A DNA stretch of 64,000 nt from NCBI RefSeq assembly GCF_014207255.1, contig NZ_JACHCZ010000003.1, positions 62,001 through 126,000 on the forward strand. The letters are read 5' to 3'. A program made the position numbers and the translations under genes. Numbering within the stretch: the first letter of the stretch is position 1; each line of letters starts with the position of its first letter. The notes beneath the pieces were generated by a model. It ran no database searches, was not told the origin of the DNA, and saw only the letters and a program-made list of their open reading frames with translations. The DNA comes from Pseudomonas sp. JAI120 (GTDB lineage Bacteria > Pseudomonadota > Gammaproteobacteria > Pseudomonadales > Pseudomonadaceae). Positions 42,439 through 52,474 of this stretch are shown one piece after another.

Positions 42439-44337
42439 ATGAGCCTATTAGAAGAAAACCAAGCCACCGACCTCGAACAGATGGTCGGCCTCACCCGCCG
42501 CCGCTTCATCGGTGCCGGTGCCCTGTGCGGTGCCGCGATGTTCCTCGGTGGCAACCTGCTGAGCCGCAGCGCCCTGGCCGTCAACGCCGCCTCCGCCAGC
42601 CCGCTGCTGGGCTTTACCAGCATCGCCGCAGCCACCAGCGACGCCATCACCCTGCCGCCGGGCTACAGCGCTTCGGTGCTGATCAGCTGGGGCCAGCCGC
42701 TGCACAAGAACGCCCCGGCCTTTGACCCATCCGGCAATGGCACCGCCAAAGCCCAGGAACAACAGTTCGGCGACAACAACGACGGCATGAGCCTGTTCGC
42801 CTTCCCCGGCGACGACAACCGCGCGCTGATGGCGATCAACAACGAATACACCAACTACCGCTACCTCTACGCCCACGGCGGCGCACCGCAATCGGCCGAA
42901 GACGTACACAAGGCCCAGGCCAGCGAAGGCGTGTCGGTGATCGAAGTGCGGCGCAAGGGCGATACCTGGCAGTTCGTCCAGGACTCGCGCTACAACCGCC
43001 GCATCCACGGCAACTCGCCGATCCGCCTGAGCGGCCCCGCCGCCGGCCACGAATGGTTGAAAACCAGCGCCGACACGTCCGGCAAAAAAGTCCTCGGCAC
43101 CTTCCAGAACTGCGCCAACGGCAAGACCCCATGGGGCACTTACCTGACCTGCGAAGAGAACTTCACCGACTGCTTCGGCAGCAGTAACCCGCAGCAAGTC
43201 TTCGACGCCGGGCAGAAACGCTACGGTGTGGTGGCCGCCAGCAAAGAGATCAACTGGCACCTGCATGACCCGCGCTTCGACATGGCCAAGAACCCCAACG
43301 AACTCAACCGCCACGGCTGGGTAGTGGAAATCGACCCGTTCGACCCGCAATCCACCCCGGCCAAACGCACCGCCCTGGGCCGTTTCAAGCACGAGAACGC
43401 CGCCCTCGCGGAAACTCGTGACGGCCGCGCCGTGGTGTACATGGGCGACGACGAACGCGGCGAGTTCATCTACAAGTTCGTCAGCCGCGACAAGATCAAC
43501 CACAAGAACCCCAAGGCCAACAAAGACCTGCTCGACCACGGCACCTTGTACGTGGCCATCTTCGATGCGGGCGATGGCAACGCCGATCATCCGAAAGGCA
43601 AAGGTCAATGGGTCGAGCTGACCCATGGCAAAAACGGCATTGACGCCAATACAGGCTTCGCCAGCCAGGCCGAAGTGCTGATCCACGCACGGCTGGCCGC
43701 CAGTGTGGTGAAAGCCACACGCATGGACCGCCCGGAATGGATCGTGGTCAGCCCTACCGACGGCCAGGTCTATTGCACCCTGACCAACAACGCCAAGCGC
43801 GGCGAAGACGGCCAGCCGGTGGGTGGGCCCAACCCACGCGAGAAAAACGTCTACGGCCAGATCCTGCGCTGGAAGGCCAACGCCGATGACCATGGCGCAG
43901 CGGACTTCAGCTGGGACTTGTTTGTGGTGGCCGGCAACCCGGGCGTGCATGCCGGCACGCCAAAAGGCGGCTCGTCGAACATCAACCCGCAGAACATGTT
44001 CAACAGCCCCGACGGCCTGGGATTCGACAAGGCTGGGCGCCTGTGGATTCTTACCGATGGCGACTACAGCAACGCCGGCGACTTCGCTGGCATGGGCAAT
44101 AACCAGATGCTCTGCGCCGACCCGAGCACCGGGGAAATCCGCCGTTTCATGGTCGGGCCGGTAGCGTGTGAGGTGACGGGCATCAGCTTCTCGCCGGATC
44201 AGAAAACGCTGTTTGTGGGGATTCAGCACCCAGGCGAAACCGGTGGCTCTACGTGGCCGGAGCACCTGCCGAATGGCAAGCCGCGTTCGTCGGTGATGGC
44301 GATTTGGCGCGATGATGGCGGGATTGTCGGCGCCTGA
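42439..44337 (+). CDS. PhoX-family phosphatase, Tat-exported
   Basis: 632 residues from an ATG with GGGAG seven bases upstream. The N-terminus has a twin-arginine signal (TRRRFIGAG then a hydrophobic stretch to about 50). The mature domain belongs to the DUF839/PhoX group: NNEYTNYRYLY, CEENFTDCFG, YMGDDERGEFIYKFV and DGLGFDKAGRLWILTDGDYS include the expected metal and calcium ligands. It hydrolyses phosphate esters in the periplasm. A REP pair follows the stop. Confidence 0.85.
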   Translation: MSLLEENQATDLEQMVGLTRRRFIGAGALCGAAMFLGGNLLSRSALAVNAASASPLLGFTSIAAATSDAITLPPGYSASVLISWGQPLHKNAPAFDPSGNGTAKAQEQQFGDNNDGMSLFAFPGDDNRALMAINNEYTNYRYLYAHGGAPQSAEDVHKAQASEGVSVIEVRRKGDTWQFVQDSRYNRRIHGNSPIRLSGPAAGHEWLKTSADTSGKKVLGTFQNCANGKTPWGTYLTCEENFTDCFGSSNPQQVFDAGQKRYGVVAASKEINWHLHDPRFDMAKNPNELNRHGWVVEIDPFDPQSTPAKRTALGRFKHENAALAETRDGRAVVYMGDDERGEFIYKFVSRDKINHKNPKANKDLLDHGTLYVAIFDAGDGNADHPKGKGQWVELTHGKNGIDANTGFASQAEVLIHARLAASVVKATRMDRPEWIVVSPTDGQVYCTLTNNAKRGEDGQPVGGPNPREKNVYGQILRWKANADDHGAADFSWDLFVVAGNPGVHAGTPKGGSSNINPQNMFNSPDGLGFDKAGRLWILTDGDYSNAGDFAGMGNNQMLCADPSTGEIRRFMVGPVACEVTGISFSPDQKTLFVGIQHPGETGGSTWPEHLPNGKPRSSVMAIWRDDGGIVGA

Positions 44338-44345
44338 TAGACCGC

Positions 44346-44431
44346 TATCGGGGGCAAGCCCCCTCCCACACTGGACCGCATTCCTAAAGGATAAACGCGG
44401 TCACCTGCGGGAGGGTGCTTGCCCCCGATGA
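44346..44431. repeat. REP pair between the phosphatase gene and srkA
   Basis: tatcgggggcaagccccctc at 44346-44370 (with cccaca) and the inverted gagggtgcttgcccccgatg near 44412-44430 face each other across about 35 bases. Typical P. fluorescens-group element. Confidence 0.85.
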
Positions 44432-44516
44432 CAATGGCACAGGCGCCCCCTATCTCCAGCCTGGTGCGTTACCATACCCGGCCGGACGCGGCGCCCTGCT
44501 GCGCGCAGGAGTTCGC

Positions 44517-45491
44517 ATGGCCCATCCGTTTGAAACCCTCACACCCGATCTGGTACTCGACGCTGTCGAAAGCATCGGTTTCCTCAGCGATGCTCGCGTT
44601 CTGGCGCTCAACAGCTACGAAAACCGCGTATATCAGGTGGGCATCGAAGACTCCGAACCGTTGATCGCCAAGTTCTACCGCCCCCAGCGCTGGACCAACG
44701 AAGCGATCCTCGAAGAACACCGTTTCACCTTCGAGTTGGCCGAGTGCGACGTGCCGGTGGTCGCGCCGATGATTCATAACGGCGAAAGCCTGTTCGAACA
44801 CGCGGGTTTCCGCTTCACCCTGTTCCCACGCCGTGGCGGCCGAGCACCGGAGCCGGGCAACCTTGACCAGCTTTATCGCCTTGGGCAGCTACTCGGCCGC
44901 TTGCACGCCGTGGGTTCCACCCGCCCGTTCGAACACCGCGAAGCCTTGGGTGTGAAGAACTTCGGTCATGACTCTCTCAATACGTTGCTCGAAGGCAATT
45001 TCATTCCCAAGAGCCTGCTGCCGGCCTACGAGTCCGTGGCCCGCGACCTGCTCAAGCGCGTGGAAGAGGTGTACAAAGCCACGCCCCACAAGAACATCCG
45101 CATGCACGGCGATTGCCACCCCGGCAACATGATGTGCCGCGATGAAATGTTCCACATCGTCGACCTCGACGACTGCCGCATGGGCCCGGCGGTGCAGGAC
45201 TTGTGGATGATGCTTGCCGGTGATCGCCAGGAATGCCTGGGCCAGCTGTCGGAACTGATGGACGGCTACCAGGAGTTCCACGACTTCGACCCGCGCGAAC
45301 TGGCGCTGATCGAACCGCTGCGCGCGTTGCGCCTGATGCACTACAGCGCCTGGCTGGCACGGCGCTGGGATGACCCGGCGTTCCCCCACAGCTTCCCGTG
45401 GTTCGGCAGCGAGCGGTATTGGGGCGACCAAGTGCTGGCGCTGCGTGAACAACTCTCAGCGCTCAACGAAGAACCCCTGAAACTCTTCTGA
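44517..45491 (+). CDS. srkA: Stress-response serine/threonine kinase (YihE/RdoA)
   Basis: 324 residues from an ATG with AGGAG six bases upstream; the frame to 44415 runs through the REP element and is rejected. APH-like kinase: SYENRVYQVG, Lys in LIAKFYRP, catalytic loop MHGDCHPGNMM and metal-binding HIVDLDDCRMGP. In E. coli this kinase counters stress-induced death with the Cpx response. A long inverted REP follows and may end transcription. Confidence 0.9.
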   Translation: MAHPFETLTPDLVLDAVESIGFLSDARVLALNSYENRVYQVGIEDSEPLIAKFYRPQRWTNEAILEEHRFTFELAECDVPVVAPMIHNGESLFEHAGFRFTLFPRRGGRAPEPGNLDQLYRLGQLLGRLHAVGSTRPFEHREALGVKNFGHDSLNTLLEGNFIPKSLLPAYESVARDLLKRVEEVYKATPHKNIRMHGDCHPGNMMCRDEMFHIVDLDDCRMGPAVQDLWMMLAGDRQECLGQLSELMDGYQEFHDFDPRELALIEPLRALRLMHYSAWLARRWDDPAFPHSFPWFGSERYWGDQVLALREQLSALNEEPLKLF

Positions 45492-45495
45492 TTGC

Positions 45496-45594
45496 TTTGT
45501 GTGGGAAGGGGGCTTGCCCCCGATAGCAGTGTGTCAGCTGCAAATAAGCTAGCTGATACACCGCCATCGGGGGCAAGCCCCCTCCCACACAAAG
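45496..45594. repeat. REP pair forming a long inverted repeat after srkA
   Basis: tttgtgtgggaagggggctt... (45496-45524) and its complement ending ctcccacacaaag (45565-45593) are almost perfect 29-bp inverted copies. It can fold into one large stem and may stabilise the 3' end of the srkA mRNA. Confidence 0.85.
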
Positions 45595-45679
45595 CAGACC
45601 GCATTACCAATGCCAATCCCATTGGTTGACAAATATCCTTACAATCGCGCTTTGTTAGCTGCCTAAGCAAGGATTACGC

Positions 45680-46564
45680 ATGCAAGCCGCCAACCCCCGC
45701 AAGGGGTACATCCTGGGCCTGAGTGCCTATGTCATCTGGGGTCTGTTCCCGCTCTACTTCAAAGCCATCGCCAGTGTGCCCGCCGCTGAAATCATCGTGC
45801 ACCGGGTGCTCTGGTCGGCGCTGTTCGGTGGTTTGCTGTTGACGGTGTGGAAGCACCCGGGCTGGTTCCGCGAACTGCGCGACAACCCCAAGCGCCTGGC
45901 AATCCTGGCACTCAGCGGTTCGTTGATTGCCGGTAACTGGCTGACCTATGTGTGGTCGGTGAACAGCGGGCGCATGCTCGAAGCGAGCCTGGGTTACTAC
46001 ATCAACCCGCTGGTGAATGTGCTGCTGGGCATGCTGCTGCTTGGCGAGCGCCTGCGTCGCCTGCAATGGGTGGCCGTGGGGCTGGCCGCAGTGGGTGTGG
46101 CGCAACAGGTGTGGCAGGTGGGCAGCTTGCCGTGGGTGTCTTTGGTGCTGGCGCTGACCTTCGGTTTCTACGGCCTGATCCGCAAGCAGGCGCCGGTCAA
46201 GGCGCTGCCGGGGCTGGTGGTGGAGACCTGGATGCTGGTGCCGATTGCGGTGGCCTGGTTGTTGTTCAACCCGTCGGCCCACAGTGCGCAACTGGCGTTC
46301 TGGAGCACATCCGAAGCCTGGTGGCTGGTGGCGGCCGGCCCCGTAACGTTGATCCCGCTGGTGTGCTTCAACGCCGCCGCACGGCATTTGCCTTACACCG
46401 CCTTGGGCTTTTTGCAGTATGTGGCACCGACGCTGGTGTTGCTGGAAGCGGTGCTGCTGTTCGGCGAGCACCTGGCGTCGAGCACGCTGATCGCGTTTGC
46501 CTTTATCTGGGCCGGGCTGGTGGTCTACAGCGTCGATGCCTGGTTGACCGTGCGCAAACGCTGA
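45680..46564 (+). CDS. rarD: RarD-type EamA/DMT transporter
   Basis: 294 residues with about ten membrane helices. The family start YILGLSAYVIWGLFPLYFKA and the EIIVHRVLWSALFGG segment are typical; ALGFLQYVAPTLVLLEAVLL is the second-half hallmark. Substrate unproven in Pseudomonas; the name comes from chloramphenicol resistance in P. aeruginosa. AAGGA lies before the ATG. Confidence 0.88.
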   Translation: MQAANPRKGYILGLSAYVIWGLFPLYFKAIASVPAAEIIVHRVLWSALFGGLLLTVWKHPGWFRELRDNPKRLAILALSGSLIAGNWLTYVWSVNSGRMLEASLGYYINPLVNVLLGMLLLGERLRRLQWVAVGLAAVGVAQQVWQVGSLPWVSLVLALTFGFYGLIRKQAPVKALPGLVVETWMLVPIAVAWLLFNPSAHSAQLAFWSTSEAWWLVAAGPVTLIPLVCFNAAARHLPYTALGFLQYVAPTLVLLEAVLLFGEHLASSTLIAFAFIWAGLVVYSVDAWLTVRKR

Positions 46565-46627
46565 TCAAATAACGCACAAACCTCTGCAAGCCCCAGCCGG
46601 CTTGGCTTGCAGAGATCCACCCCAAGG

Positions 46628-46748
46628 TTATCCACAACCTGATCCCCGCCATTTGTGCACAATCCCTTGAAACTGCTCGTTTTTTGCTCAGCCCGCGCAG
46701 AAGCCCGGTCGGCGTGGCCTGGCGCCGGGTCTCTACAGGTTATCCACA
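46628..46748. promoter_or_regulatory. Two perfect DnaA boxes between rarD and the GcvR-like gene
   Basis: TTATCCACA occurs at 46628-46636 and 46740-46748, same orientation, within a 219-base gap between convergent genes. A weaker reversed match (ttgtgggtta) lies at about 46779-46788. Whether DnaA binds here is untested. Confidence 0.5.
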
Positions 46749-46783
46749 GGCCCATGCAAGATTTCCATGCATAACCTTGTGGG

Positions 46784-47296
46784 TTATTCCTCGCTACGCA
46801 ACTCCACCATCAGGTCATCGGCCAAGGTTTCCAGCGACTCCTGCAACTTATCCAGGGACAACGTCGACGGCACCTGCAACAACGCCTCCGCGCTGAACAG
46901 CGGGTCACCGCTCATCGGGGCCGGCCGTACATCGGTGCTCAGGCGTTCCAGGTTCACACCCTGCTTGCTCAACAGCGCGGTAATCTCACGCACGATGCCC
47001 GAGCGATCATTGCCGACCAAGGTCATCACGATGGGTTTGGACGCCGATGCCTGCCCGGTACTGCCCTCTCCTACCAGCACGCGAATGCCGTGGGTGGATA
47101 AGTCTTCCAGCGCCCCTACCAGCGCCTGACGGCTTTCCGCAGGAACGCTGACCCGCAGGATCCCGGCAAACTGCCCGGCCATATGCGCCATTCGGCTTTC
47201 CAGCCAATTGCCGCCGTGGGCCGCAATGTTCTGCGCGATGCGTTCTACCAGGCCGGGTTTGTCGGCGGCAATAATAGTGAGTACAAGATGGTCCAT
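46784..47296 (-). CDS. GcvR-like double ACT-domain regulator
   Basis: 170 residues from MDHLVLTIIAADKPGLVERI; a longer frame lacks a ribosome site and AGAGG precedes this ATG. Two ACT domains lie at about 3-75 and 85-165 (second begins KPIVMTLVGNDRSGIVREI). Proteins of this type (glycine cleavage repressor) bind amino acids and a partner activator. Adjacent to malate synthase G, divergently; functional link to glycine/glyoxylate use is plausible but inferred. Confidence 0.85.
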   Translation of the reverse strand: MDHLVLTIIAADKPGLVERIAQNIAAHGGNWLESRMAHMAGQFAGILRVSVPAESRQALVGALEDLSTHGIRVLVGEGSTGQASASKPIVMTLVGNDRSGIVREITALLSKQGVNLERLSTDVRPAPMSGDPLFSAEALLQVPSTLSLDKLQESLETLADDLMVELRSEE

Positions 47297-47562
47297 GGCG
47301 AAGCCCTCTGAATTCAATCTACAAGGTGGACTCGGAAGCCCGCGAAAACAAATCGTGTACCATTTTTATATTTATCTGGAACAATCTAATAGTTTTTTGA
47401 GAACATCCGATTCTCCGCTGTGACCGTACGACCAAAGTGGGTCGCTAAACGACGTATTTAGTCTAATTTTCACAACCGCAAGTCATCATGTAGTATGCCC
47501 TCCCGAGCACTACATAATGAAAATCTGAATCAGCGCATAAGCTCCGCAGAGTGAGGCAAGCA

Positions 47563-49740
47563 ATGACTGAACACGTTCAAGTCGGTGGCCTGCAGGTCGC
47601 CAAAGTCCTGTTCGACTTCGTGAACAACGAAGCCATTCCCGGTACCGGCATCACTGCCGATCAGTTCTGGGCCGGTGCCGACAAGGTCATCCACGACCTG
47701 GCGCCGAAGAACAAAGCCCTACTCGCCAAACGCGACGATTTCCAGGCGCGGATCGATACCTGGCACCAGACTCACGCCAGCCAGGCCCACGACCCGGTGG
47801 CCTACAAAGCCTTCCTGCAAGACATCGGATACCTGCTGCCAGAAGCCGCAGACTTCCAGGCCTCGACCCAAAACGTCGATGACGAGATCGCCCGCATGGC
47901 CGGCCCGCAACTGGTGGTGCCGGTGATGAACGCCCGCTTCGCCCTCAACGCTTCCAATGCGCGTTGGGGCTCGCTGTACGACGCCCTGTATGGTACCGAT
48001 GCCATCAGCGAAGCCGACGGCGCCGAAAAGGGCAAGGGCTACAACAAAGTGCGTGGCGACAAGGTGATTGCCTTCGCCCGTGCCTTCCTCGACGAAGCCG
48101 CGCCACTGAGCGCCGGCAGCCACGTCGATTCCACCGGCTACAAGGTTGTCGACGGCATGTTGATCGTCAGCCTCAAGGGTGGCAGCAACAGCGGCCTGCG
48201 TGACGATGCGCAGTTGATTGGTTTCCAGGGCCCTGCGGCCGAGCCGATCGCGATCCTGCTGAAACACAACGGCCTGCACTTCGAAATCCAGATCGACGCC
48301 AGCACCCCGGTCGGCCAGACCGATGCCGCCGGCGTCAAAGACGTACTGATGGAAGCCGCACTCACCACCATCATGGACTGCGAAGACTCCGTCGCCGCCG
48401 TCGATGCCGATGACAAGGTGGTGATTTACCGCAACTGGCTCGGCCTGATGAAGGGCGACCTGGCCGAAGAAGTGGCCAAGGGCGGCAAGACCTTCACCCG
48501 CACCATGAATGCCGACCGCGTCTACACCGGCGTCGACGGCAAGGACGTGACGCTGCACGGCCGTTCCCTGCTGTTCGTGCGCAACGTTGGCCACTTGATG
48601 ACCATCGACGCGATCCTCGACAAAGACGGCAACGAAGTACCCGAAGGCATCCTCGACGGCCTGCTCACCAGCCTGGCAGCGGTCCACAGCCTCAACGGCA
48701 ACAACACGCGCAAGAACAGCCGCACCGGTTCGGTCTACATTGTGAAGCCGAAGATGCACGGCCCGGAAGAAGCCGCGTTCACCAACGAGCTGTTCGGCCG
48801 CATCGAAGACGTGCTGAACCTGCCGCGCAACACCCTCAAGGTCGGGATCATGGACGAGGAGCGCCGCACCACGGTCAACCTCAAGGCCTGCATCAAGGCG
48901 GCCAGCGAGCGCGTGGTGTTTATCAACACCGGCTTCCTCGACCGCACCGGCGACGAAATCCACACCTCCATGGAAGCCGGCGCGATGGTGCGCAAGGCGG
49001 CGATGAAGGCGGAAAAATGGATCGGTGCCTACGAGAACTGGAACGTCGATATCGGCTTGAGTACCGGCCTGCAAGGCCGTGCGCAGATAGGTAAAGGCAT
49101 GTGGGCGATGCCCGACCTGATGGCGGCGATGCTCGAACAGAAAATCGCCCACCCACTGGCCGGCGCCAACACCGCCTGGGTGCCATCGCCGACGGCAGCC
49201 GCACTGCACGCGCTGCATTACCACAAGGTCGACGTGTTCGCACGCCAGGCCGAACTGGCCAAGCGCGAGCGTGCGTCGGTGGACGACATCCTCACCATTC
49301 CCCTGGCCAGCAACACCGATTGGTCCGACGAAGAAATCCGCAACGAGCTGGACAACAACGCCCAGGGCATCCTCGGCTATGTCGTGCGCTGGATCGACCA
49401 AGGCGTGGGTTGCTCGAAAGTGCCGGACATCAACGATGTCGGCCTGATGGAAGACCGCGCCACCCTGCGCATCTCCAGCCAGCACATTGCCAACTGGCTG
49501 CGCCACGGCATCGTCAACGAAGCCCAGGTGATGGAAAGCCTCAAGCGCATGGCGCCGGTGGTGGACCGTCAGAATGCCGGAGATGCGTTGTACCGCCCAC
49601 TGGCGCCGGATTTCGACAGCAACATCGCGTTCCAGGCAGCGGTGGAGTTGGTGATTGAAGGGACCAAACAGCCGAATGGCTATACCGAGCCGGTGTTGCA
49701 CCGTCGGCGTCGGGAGTTCAAGGCTAAAAACGGCCTGTAA
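47563..49740 (+). CDS. glcB: Malate synthase G
   Basis: 725 residues, the long G isoform. N-terminal GGLQVAKVLFDFVNNEAIPG; TIM-barrel motifs MDCEDSVAAVDADDK, NRTGSVYIVKPKMHGPEEA-type loop and GIMDEERRTTVNLKACI; C-terminal region with ISSQHIANWLRHGIV. It condenses glyoxylate and acetyl-CoA to malate. GAGG sits about eight bases before the ATG; a strong terminator follows. No glc or isocitrate lyase genes are adjacent. Confidence 0.95.
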   Translation: MTEHVQVGGLQVAKVLFDFVNNEAIPGTGITADQFWAGADKVIHDLAPKNKALLAKRDDFQARIDTWHQTHASQAHDPVAYKAFLQDIGYLLPEAADFQASTQNVDDEIARMAGPQLVVPVMNARFALNASNARWGSLYDALYGTDAISEADGAEKGKGYNKVRGDKVIAFARAFLDEAAPLSAGSHVDSTGYKVVDGMLIVSLKGGSNSGLRDDAQLIGFQGPAAEPIAILLKHNGLHFEIQIDASTPVGQTDAAGVKDVLMEAALTTIMDCEDSVAAVDADDKVVIYRNWLGLMKGDLAEEVAKGGKTFTRTMNADRVYTGVDGKDVTLHGRSLLFVRNVGHLMTIDAILDKDGNEVPEGILDGLLTSLAAVHSLNGNNTRKNSRTGSVYIVKPKMHGPEEAAFTNELFGRIEDVLNLPRNTLKVGIMDEERRTTVNLKACIKAASERVVFINTGFLDRTGDEIHTSMEAGAMVRKAAMKAEKWIGAYENWNVDIGLSTGLQGRAQIGKGMWAMPDLMAAMLEQKIAHPLAGANTAWVPSPTAAALHALHYHKVDVFARQAELAKRERASVDDILTIPLASNTDWSDEEIRNELDNNAQGILGYVVRWIDQGVGCSKVPDINDVGLMEDRATLRISSQHIANWLRHGIVNEAQVMESLKRMAPVVDRQNAGDALYRPLAPDFDSNIAFQAAVELVIEGTKQPNGYTEPVLHRRRREFKAKNGL

Positions 49741-49743
49741 ATG

Positions 49744-49775
49744 AAAAAGCCCTGATCGTGAGATCAGGGCTTTTT
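49744..49775 (+). terminator. Terminator of glcB
   Basis: aaaaagccctgatc and gatcagggcttttt are perfect inverted repeats around GTGA with a T-tract, three bases after the stop. Confidence 0.9.
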
Positions 49776-49805
49776 CTTTGGGGCTGTGGTGTGGATGTAC
49801 GCGGT

Positions 49806-49839
49806 CAACTGTGGGAGGGGGCTAGCTCCCGATGAGGCC
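49806..49839. repeat. Single REP element
   Basis: caactgtgggagggggctag followed by ctcccgatgaggcc; a lone copy with slightly divergent stem, 3' of both converging genes. Confidence 0.75.
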
Positions 49840-49858
49840 CGTACAGACACCGCAAAAA

Positions 49859-50326
49859 TCAGGAAGCCAACCCCAACTCGCGCTTGACCAGCTTCGCCAA
49901 CTTCACGCTGTCGATCGGCTTCAACAGAAAATCCACCACACTCAAATGCATCGCATCGATCACATCCGGCGCTTCGGCGTCCCCCGACATGATGATGATG
50001 GGCAACGCAGCGCGAGTGGATTCGCGCACTTGCTTGATCAACTCCAGACCGTTGCTGGGTTTCATGCGCAGATCGGTGATCAGCAAACCGATGGAGCTGC
50101 TGGACTTCAACAAGTTCCACGCCGCCTCGCCACTGTCGGCAGTCATGCAGCGAATACCATCCAAGCCCAGGATCTCCGCCAGCAGTTCACGCGCATCCTT
50201 GTCGTCGTCAACAATCAACACGCGTTGTGGCGGTAAATCAGGCTCCAGCATCACGGCGCTCAGCGCCTCGCGCTCGGCATCACTCAAAATATCGTGGTCG
50301 GACATACGGTTCTCAGCAATTCTCAT
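49859..50326 (-). CDS. Stand-alone response regulator receiver protein
   Basis: 155 residues from the ATG at 50326, preceded by AGGGAGA. One CheY-type receiver domain (about 34-150) with acidic pocket VLIVDDDKD, phosphoacceptor Asp85 in LLITDLRM, and Lys in LLKPIDS. The N-terminal 30 residues are a helical extension. No output domain, so it acts by protein contact; the sensor kinase is not nearby. Confidence 0.85.
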   Translation of the reverse strand: MRIAENRMSDHDILSDAEREALSAVMLEPDLPPQRVLIVDDDKDARELLAEILGLDGIRCMTADSGEAAWNLLKSSSSIGLLITDLRMKPSNGLELIKQVRESTRAALPIIIMSGDAEAPDVIDAMHLSVVDFLLKPIDSVKLAKLVKRELGLAS

Positions 50327-50512
50327 CAATCTCCCTGCACACTCGTCAGACATCTGCGGAAGGGCGATCAATGTGCACTTCGTCGGAAAGTTTGCCTAGT
50401 GGGTGTTCTACGGGGTTTGGACGATAGTCGTGTAAGGTTTTTCCTTAGTTATGCGGCGTTTTCATCGACCTAGACTTACGTCCAATGGGCACCCGCCGCT
50501 CAGGAGTCGACC

Positions 50513-52474
50513 ATGCAGGACGATAACGACAAAAAAATTGCGGTCATGGTTATGAGTAAAGCTGATGCTTTCGCCCAGGCGGGAAAAACTGCTGTATTGC
50601 AGAACATCCACGGCACCCTGCAGTTCCTGCAACGCTTCCCGCCGTTCAACCAGATGGAAAACGCGCACCTGGCGTTCCTGGTGGAACAGTGTCAACTGCG
50701 CTTCTTCGGCCCCGGCGAGAGCATTCTCAAGCCGTCGGGCGGACCGGTGGAACACTTCTACATCGTCAAGCAGGGCCGCGTCGTGGGTGAACGGCCGGAC
50801 TCCACCCAAGCCACCTTCGAAATCACCACTGGCGAGTGTTTCCCCCTCGCGGCGCTGTTAGGTGAACGCGCCACCCGCACCGAACACAAGGCCGCTGAAG
50901 ACACCTTCTGCCTGCAACTGAACAAACCGGCCTTTATCAAGCTGTTCGCGCTGTCCAGCCCGTTCCGCGACTTCGCTTTGCGTGGCGTCAGCAGCCTGCT
51001 CGACCAGGTCAACCAGCAAGTGCAGCAAAAAGCCGTGGAAACCCTCGGCACCCAATATTCCCTGAACACCCGCCTGGGCGAATTGGCCATGCGCCATCCG
51101 GTCACCTGCAGCCCGCAGACGCCGCTGCGCGAAGCGGTAACGCTGATGCATGAGCAGCAGGTGGGCAGCATTGTGATCGTCGACGAACACAAGGCGCCCC
51201 TGGGTATTTTCACCCTGCGCGACCTGCGCCAGGTGGTGGCCGACGGCACCGGTGACTTCAGCCAGGGCATTGAAGGCCATATGACCCAGGCGCCGTTCTT
51301 TTTGACCCCGGACCACAGCGCCTTCGACGCGGCCATCGCCATGACCGAGCGGCATATCGCCCACGTCTGCCTGGTCAAGGACCAGCGCCTGTGCGGCGTG
51401 GTGTCCGAGCGCGATCTGTTTTCCCTGCAACGGGTCGACCTGGTGCACCTGGCCCGCACCATCCGCAACGCGCCACGGGTGGAGAACCTGGTGGCGCTGC
51501 GCGGCGAGATCGGCCAACTGGTGGAGCGCATGCTCGCCCATGGCGCGTCGTCTACCCAGATCACCCACATCATTACCCTGCTCAACGATCACACCGTGTG
51601 CCGGGTGATCGAGTTGACCCTGGCCGAAAAAGGCGACCCCGGCGTGCCCTTCAGTTGGCTGTGTTTCGGCAGCGAAGGCCGGCGCGAGCAGACGCTGTAC
51701 ACCGACCAGGACAACGGCATCCTGTTCGAAGCCAAGGACGCGGTGGAAGCCGCCGAGATTCGCGGGCGGCTGCTGCCCCTGGCACAACAGATCAACCAAA
51801 GCCTGGCGCTGTGCGGGTTCAGCCTGTGCACGGGCAATATCATGGCCGGCAACCCGGAGCTGTGCCTGTCGCGGGCGGAATGGGCGCGGCGGTTTGCGGC
51901 GTTCATTCGCGAGGCGACGCCGGAGAACCTGCTGGGGTCGAGTATCTATTTTGACCTGCGCGTGGTGTGGGGCGATGAACGAGGCTGCGAGCAACTGCGC
52001 CAGGGCATTCTCGACCAGGTCGGGGATAACCGGCTGTTCCAACGCATGCTGGCCGAGAATGCCTTGCGCCAGCGCCCGCCCGTAGGGCGTTTCCGCGATT
52101 TTGTGCTGACGCGCAAAGGCGGGGAAAAAGCCACCCTCGACCTCAAGGTGCAGGGGCTCACCCCCTTTGTCGACGGCGCACGCCTGCTGGCCCTGGCCAA
52201 TGGCATCCACGCCAATAACACCCTGGAGCGCCTGCGCCAGTTGGTGGTCAAGGAAGTGATCGAGCCCCTGGACGGCGCCGCCTATGAAGAGGCGTATCAC
52301 TTTATCCAGCAAACCCGCATGCAGCAGCATCAGTTGCAGACCCGCGAGAACCAGCCGCATTCCAACCGCGTCGACCCCGACAGCCTCAACCACCTGGACC
52401 GCCGTATCCTGCGCGAATCCCTGCGCCAGGCCCAGCGCCTGCAAAGCAGCCTGACCTTGCGGTATCAGTTGTGA
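50513..52474 (+). CDS. cNMP-binding / CBS pair / DUF294 nucleotidyltransferase-like protein
   Basis: 653 residues. Order: cyclic-nucleotide-binding domain (about 40-150, FGPGESILKPSGGPVEHFYI), two CBS domains (about 185-310), DUF294 nucleotidyltransferase-like domain with the GSEGRREQTLYTDQDNG motif, and a helical C-terminal DUF294_C. It is assumed to link a nucleotide signal to a transferase activity; substrate unknown. AGGAG is six bases before the ATG. The stop overlaps the start of the exonuclease gene by four bases. Confidence 0.85.
   Translation: MQDDNDKKIAVMVMSKADAFAQAGKTAVLQNIHGTLQFLQRFPPFNQMENAHLAFLVEQCQLRFFGPGESILKPSGGPVEHFYIVKQGRVVGERPDSTQATFEITTGECFPLAALLGERATRTEHKAAEDTFCLQLNKPAFIKLFALSSPFRDFALRGVSSLLDQVNQQVQQKAVETLGTQYSLNTRLGELAMRHPVTCSPQTPLREAVTLMHEQQVGSIVIVDEHKAPLGIFTLRDLRQVVADGTGDFSQGIEGHMTQAPFFLTPDHSAFDAAIAMTERHIAHVCLVKDQRLCGVVSERDLFSLQRVDLVHLARTIRNAPRVENLVALRGEIGQLVERMLAHGASSTQITHIITLLNDHTVCRVIELTLAEKGDPGVPFSWLCFGSEGRREQTLYTDQDNGILFEAKDAVEAAEIRGRLLPLAQQINQSLALCGFSLCTGNIMAGNPELCLSRAEWARRFAAFIREATPENLLGSSIYFDLRVVWGDERGCEQLRQGILDQVGDNRLFQRMLAENALRQRPPVGRFRDFVLTRKGGEKATLDLKVQGLTPFVDGARLLALANGIHANNTLERLRQLVVKEVIEPLDGAAYEEAYHFIQQTRMQQHQLQTRENQPHSNRVDPDSLNHLDRRILRESLRQAQRLQSSLTLRYQL

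Noticed and set aside
47719..49701. 660-residue minus frame opposite glcB, and similar frames opposite the TonB receptor and creC/creD
   Set aside because: Antisense artefacts of high third-position GC, with no starts or domains.
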